Assembly: GCA_010015745.1 (NCBI GenBank)
Contig: ML978287.1
Coordinates: 16,193 to 80,192, forward strand
Length of the DNA stretch: 64,000 nucleotides
Origin: Setomelanomma holmii
Taxonomy: Eukaryota > Ascomycota > Dothideomycetes > Pleosporales > Phaeosphaeriaceae
Direction of reading: 5' to 3'
Each line of letters begins with the position of its first letter. Position 1 is the stretch's first letter. A program made the translations under genes and the position numbers. Below, in pieces: positions 9,748 to 21,724 of this stretch. Below the pieces are notes generated by a model. The model was given only the letters and a program-made list of their open reading frames with translations, made no database searches and was not told the DNA's origin.

Positions 9748-11795
9748 ATGAATACACCAGCACAACACCGTCATGCAACACGGAGCGAAATAATCGAACT
9801 TGCCGCCGCGGAAGGCCACGATGCCGATATACGCAGCAATGCTGGGTCGATTCGGCCAACAGGTAGCCGTGCTTCGACGCGACCGCAAGTACTAGCCGAT
9901 GACGAGAAAGAGCTGCATGTGTCATTAAGTAAAGACATCGAGAAGGGTGTCGAGTCTAGTTCAATATCCAGCGTGGGACCAGAAGACGAGATCGAATCGG
10001 ATCCAAACATCGTCGACTTCGATGGTCCTGACGACCCAGAGAATCCTCTGAATTGGAGCTTTTGGAAGAAATGGGGCATGGTGATGTTGGTCTCAGCCAT
10101 CACCTTTCTCACGCCGCTTGCGTCATCCATGTTCGCGCCAGGTGTACCGGAGGTTATGCGGGAGTTCAATTCAACAAACGATATGCTAGAGGGCTTCATG
10201 GTCTCTGTTTACGTACTCGGATTTGCATTCGGACCTCTCATCATTGCGCCCTTGTCCGAGATGTACGGAAGGTTGCCCCTCTACCACACCTGCAATTTCT
10301 TCTTCATCATATTCACAATAGCTGCTGCTGTAGCACAGAGCATGAGTCAATTTGTTGTGTTCAGATTCTTCATGGGATGCTTTGGAGGAGCGCCGATGGT
10401 TCTCGGAGGCGGCACGATTGCCGACTTGATACACCGCGAACAAAGGGGTACGGCAATGTCTGTGTGGTAAGCAAACTCAACGTTCCAAATTCAATCGAGA
10501 CATCCACTAACTTGATACACCAACATTTAGGCTAATGGGTCCGACTATTGGCCCATGTGTCGGACCCGTTATTGGTGGATTTCTCACGATTGCAAAAGGG
10601 TGGCGGTGGAATTTCTGGTTCGTGTCCATCGTGGTAGGTACATAACGATCATGATGAGCTCCTTCCCAGAACGATTTGAGACACGTCGCACACTGCTAAC
10701 TGTGCCCAGGCTGGCGCCTTCTTCATCATGTCCCTTATTCTCATGAGCGAGACTTCCGGGCCCATCATTCTTGAGCGCAAGGCCAAGCGCCTCCGTGCCG
10801 AGACTGGAAATGAAAAGCTGGTATCCAGATTGGACAGTGGACTTGTGCCAAAAGAGCTATTCAGGTTATCCATCATTCGCCCAGCAAAGATGCTATTCCG
10901 TTCCACGATCTGCTTCGCAATTTCAGTCCGTATACCAGGGTAAGAAGTGGGTGTTCTGCGTGCAGGCACTCGCAGTTGGTCTCATCAGTTGATATCGGCT
11001 GATGGCCTCAGCTGCGTGATTGCTCGTGCAGGGCATCTACGTGATACCGATCCCTTTTACGAGACCTCGCTAATGTTTCGCAGGGTACGTTGAATCAGAG
11101 CTTTCTCCTTTCCGAGGCTTGACCACACAACCACTCATAAGTATCGCTCCCAACAAGGAGAACCTTGCTAACTCTGATCCACCAAATCGACAGTCTACAT
11201 CGCAATAACTTATGCGTATCTTTACATTCTCTTCACGACATTCACGGCTGTTTTCGCCGGTCAATACGGCTGGCATGGTGGCGTTGCTGGCCTTTCGTTT
11301 CTCGGTCTTGGGGTCGGATCACTCATTGGACAATTCGCCTACATCCACTTCGGGAACAAGACTGTCGCGAAACACATTGAACGAGGAGACTTCCGTCCTG
11401 AGCATCGCCTCTACGTCATGTGCATCGGAGGGTTCTTCATCCCTATCGGTCTGTTCATTTATGGATGGACGGTACAAGTACACACCCATTTCATGGTTCC
11501 CATCATGGCAACCGGTCTGATCGGGTTTGGTCTGTTGATGACTTTCATGCCAGCGTCTACATACATGGTCGACGTCTTTACGGTTCATGCAGCGAGTGCA
11601 ATGGCAGCTAATACCGTGCTGCGATCCTTAGCTGCAGCATTCATCCCGCTAAGCAGTCAGCAAATGTACGCCACGCTAGGCTATGGGTGGGGAAACTCGC
11701 TTTTGGGGTTTGTATCTTGTCTGCTCATTCCGATCCCCTTTCTCTTCCTTAGATACGGAGAAAGGATCAGACAGCGTAGCACGGTCAAGCTTTAA
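9748..11795 (+). CDS. MFS transporter, DHA1 (multidrug/polyamine-like) family
   Basis: Exons 9748-10466, 10531-10633, 10710-10929 and 11194-11795 give about 547 aa (one alternative model gives 546). A roughly 110-residue hydrophilic, acidic N-terminus precedes DPENPLNWSFWKKW, the standard entry to TM1 of fungal drug:H+ antiporters. Motif A-like LSEMYGRLPLYH, FMGCFGGAPMVLGGGTIADL and ERKAKRLRAETGN in the central loop follow. Twelve membrane segments can be counted. It should move small molecules or drugs across the plasma membrane; the substrate is unknown. ATG at 9748 was preferred over 9490 because homologues start near there. The third intron is unusual: 264 nt, with a donor chosen only because GTATAC at 10930 keeps phase (see findings). 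Confidence 0.85.
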
Positions 11796-12338
11796 AGACA
11801 CGCAGTTGAATCGGCAATGGAAAGGCGGAGCATCATATGTTACAGTAATGCGTACCATTCTGCTCAAACTTTGCAGATTGGAAGTGTCGAATTCAAATAT
11901 CTCTTCAGAAGGAAGACTGTTCCACTTGTGATCGCTACTAACAAAAGTCTCTGACCTTGTACAGAGCTCAACGAGAGAGCATTGTGGGAGTCGACCCTGG
12001 TCGAGTGGGGCACACACTATTGCGAGGCCTCGAAATCTATGGTATTGCAAGGACAAAAACCATTGTAAAGCCCATGACGAAGCTTGCCGACATCAGTTAC
12101 GATTCGAATCGCTGGCATTGTGGACTAGACATGACTCGCCCCCCGGAAACAATCAAGACGTGGTACCTCGGGTCTAACTCCGTCGACCCCACACAATCGC
12201 GCCAAATCGTTCGATACTACGACGTCATGGGCATTCGAAGAGCATCAAATATGATATATGCTTATGTGACTTGGCGTCGAACAATTTAACAAAAGCCCAC
12301 TTCACGATCAATATCAAGCCTGACTCGGGAACATCACC
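11796..12338. other. Intergenic
   Basis: 543 bp. A 110-codon frame (11957-12289) has no ATG start and no recognisable protein. It holds the promoter of the oxidoreductase at 12339. Confidence 0.5.
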
Positions 12339-13472
12339 ATGGCCGCACAATTACCTGAGAATAACACATCTCTGACCTACACTCAACCATCCTCTGCGCC
12401 TCACCTTACACAGGCGCCACTCCCCAAGCCCGGACCGAAGGATGTCCTCGTCAAAATTCGTGCTGCTGCCATAAATCCTGTCGACATTCAACTTTGGGGC
12501 AATCCTGTGATAGGATGGCTTGCAGGTAAGAAGGAGAAGGGCATCGGCCGAGACTATTCTGGCGAGGTCGTTGCAATCGGTGATGAGGTGAAGAGTAGTG
12601 GGAATTGGAATGTCGGCGACGAAGTCTACGGGCTGTGCAATCGACTGACTGGAGAAGGCACGTTTGCGCAATATCTGAATGTCACACCTGGCGAGCCGAT
12701 TGCAAAGAAACCAAAATCATTGACACACCAACAAGCAGCCGCTATACCTCTTGTTGTACTTACCGCGTTTGCTTGCCTTGACTGGCTCCCAACGGAGTCT
12801 CAAAGTCCCAACGAGAAACGAAGAGTCGTTGTGTCTGGAGCCAGTGGCGGTGTCGGAATTTGGTGTGTGCAGCTGGCGAAGAAACTATATGATTGCCACG
12901 TCATTGGCATTTGCTCAAGCCGAAATGCTGATTTCGTCAGAGAACTAGGAGCTGATGAGGTAATCGATTATGGCAAGGAAGATGTTGTGAAAACTCTCCT
13001 TGGAAAGAGGCCTGATGGGAAGAAATATGATATCTACATTGACTGCGTGGGCGGCACAGAAATGTTCAATCATTGGGTAAAGTTACCTCCATTCGACTTG
13101 CTCATGCTGTTCTGACACCTCTAGACTGAACTTCTTCACTCATATGGAGCGTATATCACCATCGTTGGCGATAAAACTTCACGAGAATCGATGGGCGGAC
13201 CAGCAACATACTTCACATACCCATCACAAGTTCTTCGTCATATTCGTGGCAAGGTCCTGGGGCCAAGGTACGCGAACGTGATTCTGTACCAGAAGAGCGA
13301 ATTGTTAGAGCAGGTTGCAACCATGGCAGATGCAGGGCAGCTGGAAGTCGTGGTACAAGATGTCGTGAAAGGCATCCTGAGCGAGCATGGGCACGAAGAT
13401 GCATGGAAAAAGGCCAAGGAGTACATGGTTTTGGGCCGGGTCCGGGGGAAAATTGTTTTTGACATTGAATGA
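12339..13472 (+). CDS. Zinc-independent MDR-type NADPH:quinone oxidoreductase (zeta-crystallin/RTN4IP1-like)
   Basis: Exons 12339-13076 and 13125-13472 give 361 aa; the phase-0 intron is GTAAAG...CTAG. Start context is CACCATGG. The N-terminal GroES-like domain includes PGPKDVLVKIRAAAINPVDIQLWG, and GRDYSGEVVAIGDEV follows. The Rossmann nucleotide motif is VVVSGASGGVGIWCVQLAKK at about 165-184, then ADEVIDYGKED and YDIYIDCVGG. The catalytic-zinc Cys/His set of alcohol dehydrogenases is absent, as expected for quinone reductases. It likely reduces quinones or enones with NADPH; the true substrate is unknown. No cluster partners are evident, although the upstream MFS gene runs in the same direction. 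Confidence 0.88.
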
Positions 13473-14627
13473 AAAGAAAGAAGGCGTGGATTATGCAGCG
13501 TTAGTTCATTCATGGTACCAACTGTTCTCACGCCCGTTACTACGGCCTCTATTGATTACGGCTAGAATATTGGAGTGCAGCGCAGAATATAAGCACGTTG
13601 TCAGAAGATATACTTTCAAGCACTCCGACCCTCTTTCGTCAGCGTTGTCGACACAGGCGAGTCACTTCGTCGAAGAAGGAAAGGTAGAAACACTCTTCGT
13701 TTGCATCTCGGACAACAGGTGATTATGCTCGGTCGAATCAAGCGGCCTTTTCATAGCTCAGGTACCTTGAACCAAGAGCAGCAACGCCCTGCGAAGCTCT
13801 ACCGTCCGAAATTGCCATATGTCCAGGGCGTGTACCACGCGTTTCCTTGCTCACAGCCAGGTTCTGCTCAGAACCATCCCAGATGTCGTGCTGCGTGGTG
13901 GTAACGACGAAAATGAGTCAATATCGTCCGTCCGAGGTCTGCGACGTGCGCTCTCAGACTTCTAAAGTTACAAATTCGTGCTTGGTCGGTTTAGAGTCTG
14001 TTGAGTCCGGTCGACGAGGGACGGAGGGACGAGCCTACTCAACTCTGTGTTGTGCATGCTGTCAGTACTCAGGATGCGAGTCACGCAGCAATATGCACCA
14101 GAGTCCACGCCGAAGGTCCATAGCTTAATCAGCGGTCTAAAAACTGTACAGAGCGATTTCGTATAGAGCAGATCAGTCCAAAGTATTGCATTTAGGTAGA
14201 ATGTCACTCGCGACAAGTCGAATCAAACCCAGCCTCAATCATATCTCGTTACTAAGCAGATAGCCTACCACAGACCATCGCATTTCAAGCCCATCGAAGC
14301 CCACTGGCCAGCCACGATTGCGGCTATTTTAGGAATGGCCTGGCGTGCTGGCGTTTCAGATTCGAGCCTCGTGGCCCGCGTGGCTTGATTCAGCCCCGTG
14401 TCTTGTCGTGTTTACCGACCCCCGAGTTCTGCAGCTCATCATGCACAAGTGCCCAACATCCCTCTTTCCCCATCCGTGCGACTTCACAAAACCGCCTTGC
14501 CCCATCATCTTGCGGCGATCATGAATTTGGGTCTGCAGGCGACGTTACGCAAGCGCTGAGCGCTAGGAGATCTGTTCTGGAACGATTCTGGAAGGTGCAC
14601 AGTCGGTAGTCTTCGGCGAGGCACACG
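13473..14627. other. Intergenic
   Basis: 1.15 kb in which I see no gene. Short frames on both strands are Cys/Arg/Ser-rich and lack homology or splice logic. Confidence 0.5.
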
Positions 14628-15961
14628 ATGGCGACGGTGGAGACTTTTCAACGAGGCACTTCAGCATCGGAGCGTGCGAGGGTCGGTTTGATCGTCGTAT
14701 CCCGCGGACAGGGCGTCAAGAAGAAAAGACCGAGGCTGGGAAAAGTTGCAGAGAGCCTGCAAGTTCGATTGATTGCGTCGTTTGGTGTGGTCAAGAGAAG
14801 AGAATTGCGCGCAGGGCTGTCACCCAATTCATCTAGGTACTTTGCAACACGGCACATGGATAGGGATATCCTACTGATCAGTATCGCAGTCCATTCTTGG
14901 AAGCTTTGTTTCGCTTGCCAAATGAGCTTCATCTCCACATCTTGCGCGAACTATGCGTCGCGGATGTCCTGTCGCTGCGACTGACATCGCGGGTGCTCAA
15001 TGAGCTGATAACTGGCAACGCGCCTGCTCTTGTCCGCCACTGGGTTAGATGTCGACTTGGAGATCTCCACCAGCGTCTTTATCCCATTCCTAGTCGTACT
15101 GCAGCAGATTTTCCGTTCCTGCTCGCAATGCGACGGCGACACATCGCATCCATCAGGCTTACCCGACATTTGGCTAATATCTTAGCCGGAGACGCTTCAG
15201 AAAACCTGTGTCACCGGCAAAGACAGATGTGGACTTCGGTGTACGAGAGAATGATGCCGCTGGTGTTTGGTGTTGGGTTCTTCCTGGACGAGCATAGAAG
15301 GCTGCTTTTGGAAAGAGACCTGGGTCGTATCCGTCCACGCTCGCACATTGGCTACAACGTCTGTACGACAAGTGGTATCACGCAAGAGGAAATGAAGATC
15401 ATGAAGAAGCTGGATGCTCCGCTTCGGTTACAGTACTTCTACATGTACTGCTTCATTGTCCAAGTCTTGATGAACAAGCTGCGACCATCAAGTCGGACTG
15501 GGCCGGTTGAAAGGCTTCTACGGGGTTGGGTAAGCCAACCTGCTTGTCATGAAGACATTGCTTTCTTCCTTGTCCTCGGTGGCATCGGTCAAGTTGCCAA
15601 ACTACTGGCCCGAGAAAAGTACAGCGAACGACGCCGCTATCTGCACGCCTTCAGGTCGCACATGTCGCCACATACAAGCAAGTGCTGGAGAAGACACTGG
15701 AAAGACATTGGCGTTGCATCACCAGCCCTGCTCGATGATATTCCCTGTACGAAGATTGGCATCACGCAGCTTGACCAGATCTGGCGACCTTTGATCGCAC
15801 AAATGATGCAGCCGGGAAGTCGAGAGTTCACAGAGGACGAGAGAAGACGATACGAGGAGCTGTCAGTTTCGCACAAGTTCATTAACGAAGTCATGGGGTA
15901 CGATATCCTGCAGGGCCGGCCTCCCGACGGGGGTGGTTCAGACGAGGAGCATGAGCAATAA
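14628..15961 (+). CDS. F-box domain protein
   Basis: Proposed exons 14628-14836 and 14890-15961 give 426 aa. The long exon begins in frame with FLEALFRLPNELHLHILRELCVADVLSL, a good F-box (residues about 73-100), but its only in-exon start is a TTG. I therefore add an upstream ATG exon joined by a 53-nt intron (GTACTT, CTGAT near the acceptor, CGCAG) that fits in phase. F-box proteins link substrates to Skp1-Cullin ubiquitin ligases. The roughly 300 residues after the F-box show no repeats that I recognise, so the target is unknown. The first exon is basic and low in conservation signals; the start could be wrong. The main exon is secure. Confidence 0.75.
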
Positions 15962-17810
15962 TTCGACTAGAGCAAATGAGCTTCGCTATGAAGCCGCATG
16001 CCACCTTCAAACATTCTTTTCTCCATGCTAACATGTTCCACTTTTGCAGCTGTTGAGATTCGTACTTGCCTTTTTAACTAAGTGGCGGTGCTCGCACTGC
16101 AATTACTGCTCTCCATTACGTACATAGCTTGGGAGTGTGAGGCGCTATATCTTTAGTCGTGTGCAGTCGCGCGTTCAGCGGCAACTACCAACCCTGCTCC
16201 ACACTGTCCATACGACCAACTTCCGTTCGCGTTCAGCAGAGGCTTCAACTCTGTCCTAGTCTTGGCAGGCACATGGCAAATTTTACGACAAAGGCTCTCA
16301 AGCCTCGGGCTTAGTGCTGCTCTTCCAAAGCCGGTGGGCTCAGTCCTGAGGGCAAAGTTTCCACAGGCAGATGTTCTGCTGCAATCATGTAAGGTCTCCA
16401 GATTGTCCGCATTCTTCCGGCTGCCTGGTCGCAGCAACGACAGGCAAGCAACAACAGCCTATTTGTGGAATGCCGAGGACCCTGCAGGCGTTGTCAACGA
16501 CAGAGCAGTGGCCGAGCTGTCAGTCGTCGTTTGCGTGGCCTGACAATTCATTGGTTTGATGGGGCTCGTGCACTGCTTCTGGAAGAAGTGGAGCATTCCT
16601 GGGACTTCGGCTGGTGCGTGACGACCAGTGGGTTACTCAGCGGAGCTTACGCAGAACAGGACCATGATTTGAGGCTGGGGACGCTCCACATGGGATCCAT
16701 GGCTCCGTCGCAGTGGAAGATGCACGCTTGCGAGGCATGCAGATTCACGGAAAAGATTTCGGGGCAGCATGACAGATGGCTGCAGCCGAAACACAATGCA
16801 CGCGGGTGATTGAGCGGGAGGGCTTCGACTCTGTCGCTGGGATGGGAATTGTTCCGCAAGCGGGGAGGAATGACGTGCGGCAATCTGTAGATCTATAGCA
16901 AGTCAGGGGCGGATGTGGCATCGCTGGAGGGCTGTGGTGGACTTTGAGGCAACACGCGCAGATCTCTGCCCAGCGAGAGGAGCAGTGGACCTGAATCGAG
17001 GCGCGCTGCGTCATTCGCTGCGTGTGGGGAACGATGAGATGCAACTCTGGCGAGGCTCTGTGCTCCCTGCGGCCTTGCTGGGATGGGTGCCGCTGCCCGT
17101 GTGCGGTGCACAAGTGTCGCACAGAGGGCCGTCGAGAGGTGCTGGAGCGCGACTCACATTCTCGCAGTGTGCTCGCCATGCGCGTCTCGAGGAGACGCGC
17201 GCAGCCGTAGTCGCACAGAGGCTGCATCGGTCCACATGTCAAGTGTAAGGCATGCAGTGCGATGCCAGCCAATTGGGGGCTCGTGATTGTAGCAGTTGTA
17301 GCGGTCAAGACAGCAGCCGTGCCATGCCTGCTAGCACGCCTCCATCATCTCGACGCCCCCAGCGACGATACGAGCAGCTAAGTGCCGCCGGGCCCTCGGC
17401 GTCCTGGGGACGTCTTTGCTGCGCGCTGCTGCACACAGGCTCGCTGCCGGTCTAGCGCAGAGCCGTAGTCAGCCAGAGGGCGATATAGCCCCAGAGCGCC
17501 CAACTAAACACCCTCCAAGAAGGCCGCCTCCCCAAGAACCCATCCGCGTGCCACCCCTCGACTTCCGCGACTCAACACACCACCACCACCGCGGCCTCGC
17601 CCCCCTCCACATCCTGAGCCAGTGCTCCGGTTCCTGGCGACCGCATCTGCGCCCTCACCACTCACAGCGACACCCGCCGCACTCCGCACGTGCAGACCAC
17701 ACCCCTCCCACAGGCGCGCAGGGACTCTCTATTGTCAGCTGAGCCGGACCGCGACCCTCCCGACATACCCGCAGCATCATGAGGCCGTAGAGATCAGATC
17801 GAAGAGCAAA
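15962..17810. other. Intergenic, GC-rich, unassigned
   Basis: 1.85 kb without a gene that I can support. The minus-strand frame 16745-17308 (187 codons) lacks an ATG and looks like antisense composition. The stretch holds a perfect hairpin (17180-17200) and imperfect repeats of a GTAGTCGCACAGAGG-like unit. The last 350 bp are pyrimidine-rich (CACC/CTCC) and act as the LST7 leader. Confidence 0.5.
17180..17200. repeat. Perfect 9-bp hairpin, GAG loop
   Basis: The arms GCGCGTCTC (17180-17188) and GAGACGCGC (17192-17200) pair perfectly around a 3-nt loop. The function is unknown. It lies in the gene-free stretch upstream of LST7, too far from any 3' end to be an obvious terminator. Confidence 0.6.
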
Positions 17811-19153
17811 ATGGACTTTACGGTACGTATCCGCGCGCCTCGCTACCGCCGCAGACACCTGACTGACACGCGCGTCCGCAGATCTCGCTCGCTCACTTCT
17901 GCGAGGTCCACGGCCCGACATCTATCATCTGCACCCAGGCCTCGACCTCGCCTTGCGGCCACTGCAATCCATGTGTAACGCCGCCGTCCGAAGACGCGCT
18001 GTCCGCCTATGCCTACAAGGGCCTTTACGACCAGCCTGCCTCGCTGAAGCTGGGCACGCGACTGCCACGGCTCAACTCTCCCTTTGAGTCTCCGCCCACA
18101 AGCCCACGCTCCCCCACGCACAACCCATACTTTCCCAGCTTTCCTGCGTCCGATGGCAGCTTTGGCGGGCGCCGGCCAAGCACCACGCTGGACTCGGATC
18201 CCGATGTCTGCGACAACTGCCAGATGACGGTGCCCAAGAAGTACAGCGAGAAGCTGCCCAACGGCGCACCCGGAAGCCCCTCCAAAGACGGACGAGGGCG
18301 GAATGGCAGTCCGGTGCTTCGGAGCTCGCAAACTTACCCTGTGCGCCGCCCGCTGTCCCGCGACGACGCTAGCAGCACCGATTCATCCGACATGTCTGAC
18401 ACGGAGCAGTCCAAGTCGTACGAAAGCGCCGACTCCATCCCGCCCTCGCCCATGACCATGTCGCGGGACATACATACACACACGCTCAATTACATCTCCA
18501 CCAGCCAGCCGCAGTCGCCGCAGACGTACTCTCTGCTGCGCCGTACGTGCATCCGCACTCTATCCACCGAAGTGCTGCCCTTGAGTAAGCCTTCGGGGCC
18601 CATCATGTTCGGAGACTCGGTCGCTGGATACACCATTGCCTATGTCTTCCGTCTGCAAGACCCTCGCTCGCGTGGAGCCAAGCGGACCTATGCCCTCATT
18701 GCAATGGCTGGTCGTGACTGCCGGCGGGCTACCAAGGCCATGGTCAAGATCACTGAGGTGTTTCAAGGCATCGCCAACAGAATCGTAGCGTTGGCCGAAA
18801 GGGTTCTCGAACGCGAGAGCGCTGCCTCACAGCAGAGCTTATCCAGACCCACCACTGCCATCCCTAGTACTCCGCCTCTTGGAACATCGGCATCCTCGAT
18901 GCCTCCCCAGTTCACGTCGCCGCGACAGGACCGATACTCTGCTTCTGTAGCTAGCTCGCCCACGCGCATCATCACTCCAGTGTCGTCCTTCTTGTCTGCC
19001 AAAAAGGTCGATCCCGACGGCTTCCCTCGTGTCTCTCGCGATGTGATGAAGGCGAAGAGCCTGATCGAAATCGTCGGTCAAGAAAGCTTCTTTGTCGAGC
19101 TCCACACCATTTTCTGCGGTTTGCTCCACTCGCTCATTAAGCAGTACGGATGA
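17811..19153 (+). CDS. LST7: Folliculin-family longin protein (Lst7)
   Basis: Exons 17811-17822 (4 codons) and 17882-19153 give 427 aa. The spliced N-terminus MDFTISLAHFCEVHGPTSII and following CTQ match the folliculin/Lst7 opening (xHFCExHGPxxxxCT). A Cys-rich segment (CGHCNPC, later VCDNC) parallels the CEGC of FLCN. After a disordered Ser/Pro insert comes RRTCIRTLSTEV, GPIMFGDSVAGYTIAYVFRL and TYALIAMAGRD, the core of the longin domain. Lst7 pairs with Lst4 as a GTPase-activating complex for the Rag GTPases Gtr1/Gtr2 on the vacuole in amino-acid signalling to TORC1. The C-terminal DENN module of animal FLCN appears absent, as is usual in fungi. LST4 is not in the window. Confidence 0.9.
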
Positions 19154-20789
19154 GCGAGCGTCCCACCATCTTCCTGTTCGCATGGAGGTGCTTGTTTCAT
19201 TCTTGTGCATCCACTACTTTCCGTTGTAGTCTTACTCTCTTACCCTGATTGCGGCTTAGCGCTTCTCTTCTTCTGCACGCCTTGCGTTTGAGCTTGGTGT
19301 TAGGGCGGTGTTCTTCTCTCTCCACCGTATTGCGCTCCTTGTCCGGCAATGGCCGCTATCCGTGTCTGGCCTCGCTGATTAGGACCAGCTTGATACCCAT
19401 TTAGAGATACCCTTGAATTGTCTCATTGTTGGAACCGGTGGTACACATAGATCGGCGGACGTGTGTTTGCTTTCGGCGCTTTGGTGGCTGTTTGAGCATG
19501 TAAAGATTGACGACGATATGAACCGTCGCTAACACTATATGACGGCGACGGTGTTGTCGATGTCGTGACGAATGTCAGGGGTGAGGCAGCTGCTTCCAAC
19601 GTATCAGTAGAATGTATGCAACGCTTTTAAAGAGTCGGTCTTCCCGAAGGCTCCCGTGATCATTGACCATCCTAGTGACAACCCTGTCAGGTAGTGAAGG
19701 CCCTGAGCATCTGTATTCCGTGCGAAATCAGCTCTTTGTTTTAGTGTTCACATTCGCGCAGCCCTAAACAATACATCTTTAGAATTGAGGCTTTCGTTTT
19801 CCATCGGAACTGGACAAGTAAGGGACAAGCTAGGCACCTGCAAAATCACATGTCTGTCGAACCAGGCAACTGCTTTCTAAGGCGAGTGAGTGCATAGATG
19901 TTGAGCGTTTGCCCTTCATGATGAGCGTGGATTGAGAACATTCGGATGCTTCTAACATTGTGACCAACACAGTTCGATACTTTGCGTTATAACGGTCCTG
20001 ATTCCTGCGCCATCACAGAACCGTCCCAGTGCTTGGGTACTATTCTAACACATGCCGACGACGAAGTCCACATCAAGCTTTCCCTACCGACATCGGGCCC
20101 AAACACTACACGATCTACTTTCTCCGCAAAACGTGTATCTAGTGGCTCCACAAGTTGTGGAGAATACCCCTCGCGGCTCGCTGCGTCATCCTGGGTAAAG
20201 TCCCTGGCACCCCGATCTACACACAGTTGACAGGGTTGTGATGTCATGTTGAAGGCCCGATCATGCTTAACCGTCGACTTGGCCGCACTAGACGGGATGT
20301 TGGCCGTCACCAGAGACTGGTGATAATCGATGAATTATGGTTTCGGTGAGCAGCCTGGGAAATACTCGAATGGAAAGAGCATCTTATGACAGTCGTGCCC
20401 GCCGAGGCATTACATAATGGATAAGTCTTCGAAGACATGAATCCTGTTGTATTCGACCTGGTTGGTAGGTAAAAGTCTCATGCCAGACTACATTGGCCTA
20501 TATCTGAAATCATGTTCTCCAAATACAGGATCAAGGATGCAAATGCCAAGCTTCTCCCCATATTGATTGGATACGTCTCGATAAGGCCTGGTGGCAGTAT
20601 GACGGGTGTGGTGTATCAACGATAAGCCTTGCAAAAGACAGTGGCTACGTAGGATGATGGCACTGCAGGAGTTTAAGTACCGTTATCCAAGGGAAAGTAT
20701 ATAATCTGTTCCACGTCTCTCGAGTATATCATTTACACCACCCTTCACATCTACATCAACCTATTTACCACCATCTACCAACCGTCAAC
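19154..20789. other. Intergenic
   Basis: 1.64 kb with no credible gene on either strand. A TATA box (TATATAAT, 20698-20705) lies about 90 bp upstream of the ATG at 20790, and the leader between them is C/A/T-rich. This points to a strongly and conditionally expressed downstream gene. Confidence 0.55.
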
Positions 20790-21061
20790 ATGAGCAACAT
20801 TCCCGGGAACGCATCTCAGAACCCGTCCTCCACGGGCAACAAGGACTACGTTGACAAGGGTCTCGAGGGCGCCGAGAAGAAGTTTGGCGGCTCCATGGGT
20901 CAGAACACAGAGAAGAACCGTGGTGTGAATGAGAAGATTGTGCGTTGCCATATATGCTTAATTGTTGAGATATGACGCTGACTCCAGAATAGACCGATGG
21001 CGCAAGGAACATGTTCGAGAAGGCTACCGGAAAGGACGTGCCAGACAAGGTCTCGAACTAG
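20790..21061 (+). CDS. Small hydrophilic LEA/CsbD-like stress-type protein
   Basis: Exons 20790-20939 and 20993-21061 give 72 aa. The protein is Gly/Asn/Lys-rich, has no membrane or signal segment, and carries short amphipathic units (YVDKGLEGAEKKFGGSMGQ, KITDGARNMFEKATG). This resembles small fungal stress proteins annotated as CsbD- or LEA-like. The role is inferred only: such proteins are thought to protect macromolecules under dehydration or nutrient stress. The phase-0 53-nt intron (GTGCGT...AATAG), the TATA box and the leader support a real, well-expressed gene. I cannot name a yeast orthologue. Confidence 0.72.
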
Positions 21062-21724
21062 ACCAGACAGATGAATTGTTTGAGCAGAATCAAAATCATG
21101 GTTCCGTAGCTTATGTATGACCTGGACAGTTAAGATTAAAGGACAGCAAACAATTTAGAGCATGATCCTGCGCTTTCTGTCGTTTGCAACAGGCTCGGTT
21201 CATAAGAATTATCAAATGGTATTGTGTCTGTACTATTTTTTGAGATGCTCGGGAAGCGCCCCGCATTACCACGATCTCCATGACGTAACAGCCTCCACGA
21301 ACTCCATCGTTGACCCAACACCAAGCTGCCAAGGCACAAGTGCCCGCAAGCCAAGTTCTGGTCGCTGCATCTTGTTCGCGTCAACTCCATGCAAAGTAAA
21401 GACTACATCAACGTGCTCACTCAGAATGCATGGTTGCGCTTGAGCAGTGTTCTGCTTGCACAAATAAGAGCAACCGGGACCGCGGATCGGTGACGAAACA
21501 AATTGCTTACACAGCTGCGTCATCACTATTACATAGGTCAAAATCGCACTCCAACTCATACCAAGCCCTACCTCTTTGAGCAATCGTCATATATCTAAGC
21601 CAGACTTGCCACCGAACTTCGCGCGACACCACACCTTGACGCCGGAACCAGAGCCGAGCACCTCGCCCGAGATTTACACAACATCATCATTCCGGACAGT
21701 ATATAATGGAATCAGGCGCACACG
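21062..21724. other. Intergenic
   Basis: 663 bp without a supported gene. TATATAATG at 21701-21709 sits just upstream of the ATG at 21725. Confidence 0.5.

Noticed and set aside
10940..11083. Simple intron from the strong donor GTAAGA in the MFS gene
   Set aside because: Joining it to either acceptor breaks the reading frame before conserved transmembrane sequence.
12085..12110. GATTCGAATC resembling a tRNA T loop
   Set aside because: It is a short palindrome without D arm, anticodon arm or acceptor stem.
11957..12289. 110-codon plus-strand ORF before the oxidoreductase
   Set aside because: No ATG start and no recognisable protein; it lies in a promoter-sized gap.
9748..13472. Secondary-metabolite cluster (MFS transporter plus oxidoreductase)
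   Set aside because: No backbone enzyme (PKS, NRPS, terpene synthase) or pathway regulator is nearby.
16745..17308. 187-codon minus-strand ORF
   Set aside because: It starts at a TTG, is rich in Cys/His/Pro/Arg like antisense of GC-rich DNA, and shows no domain or splice support.
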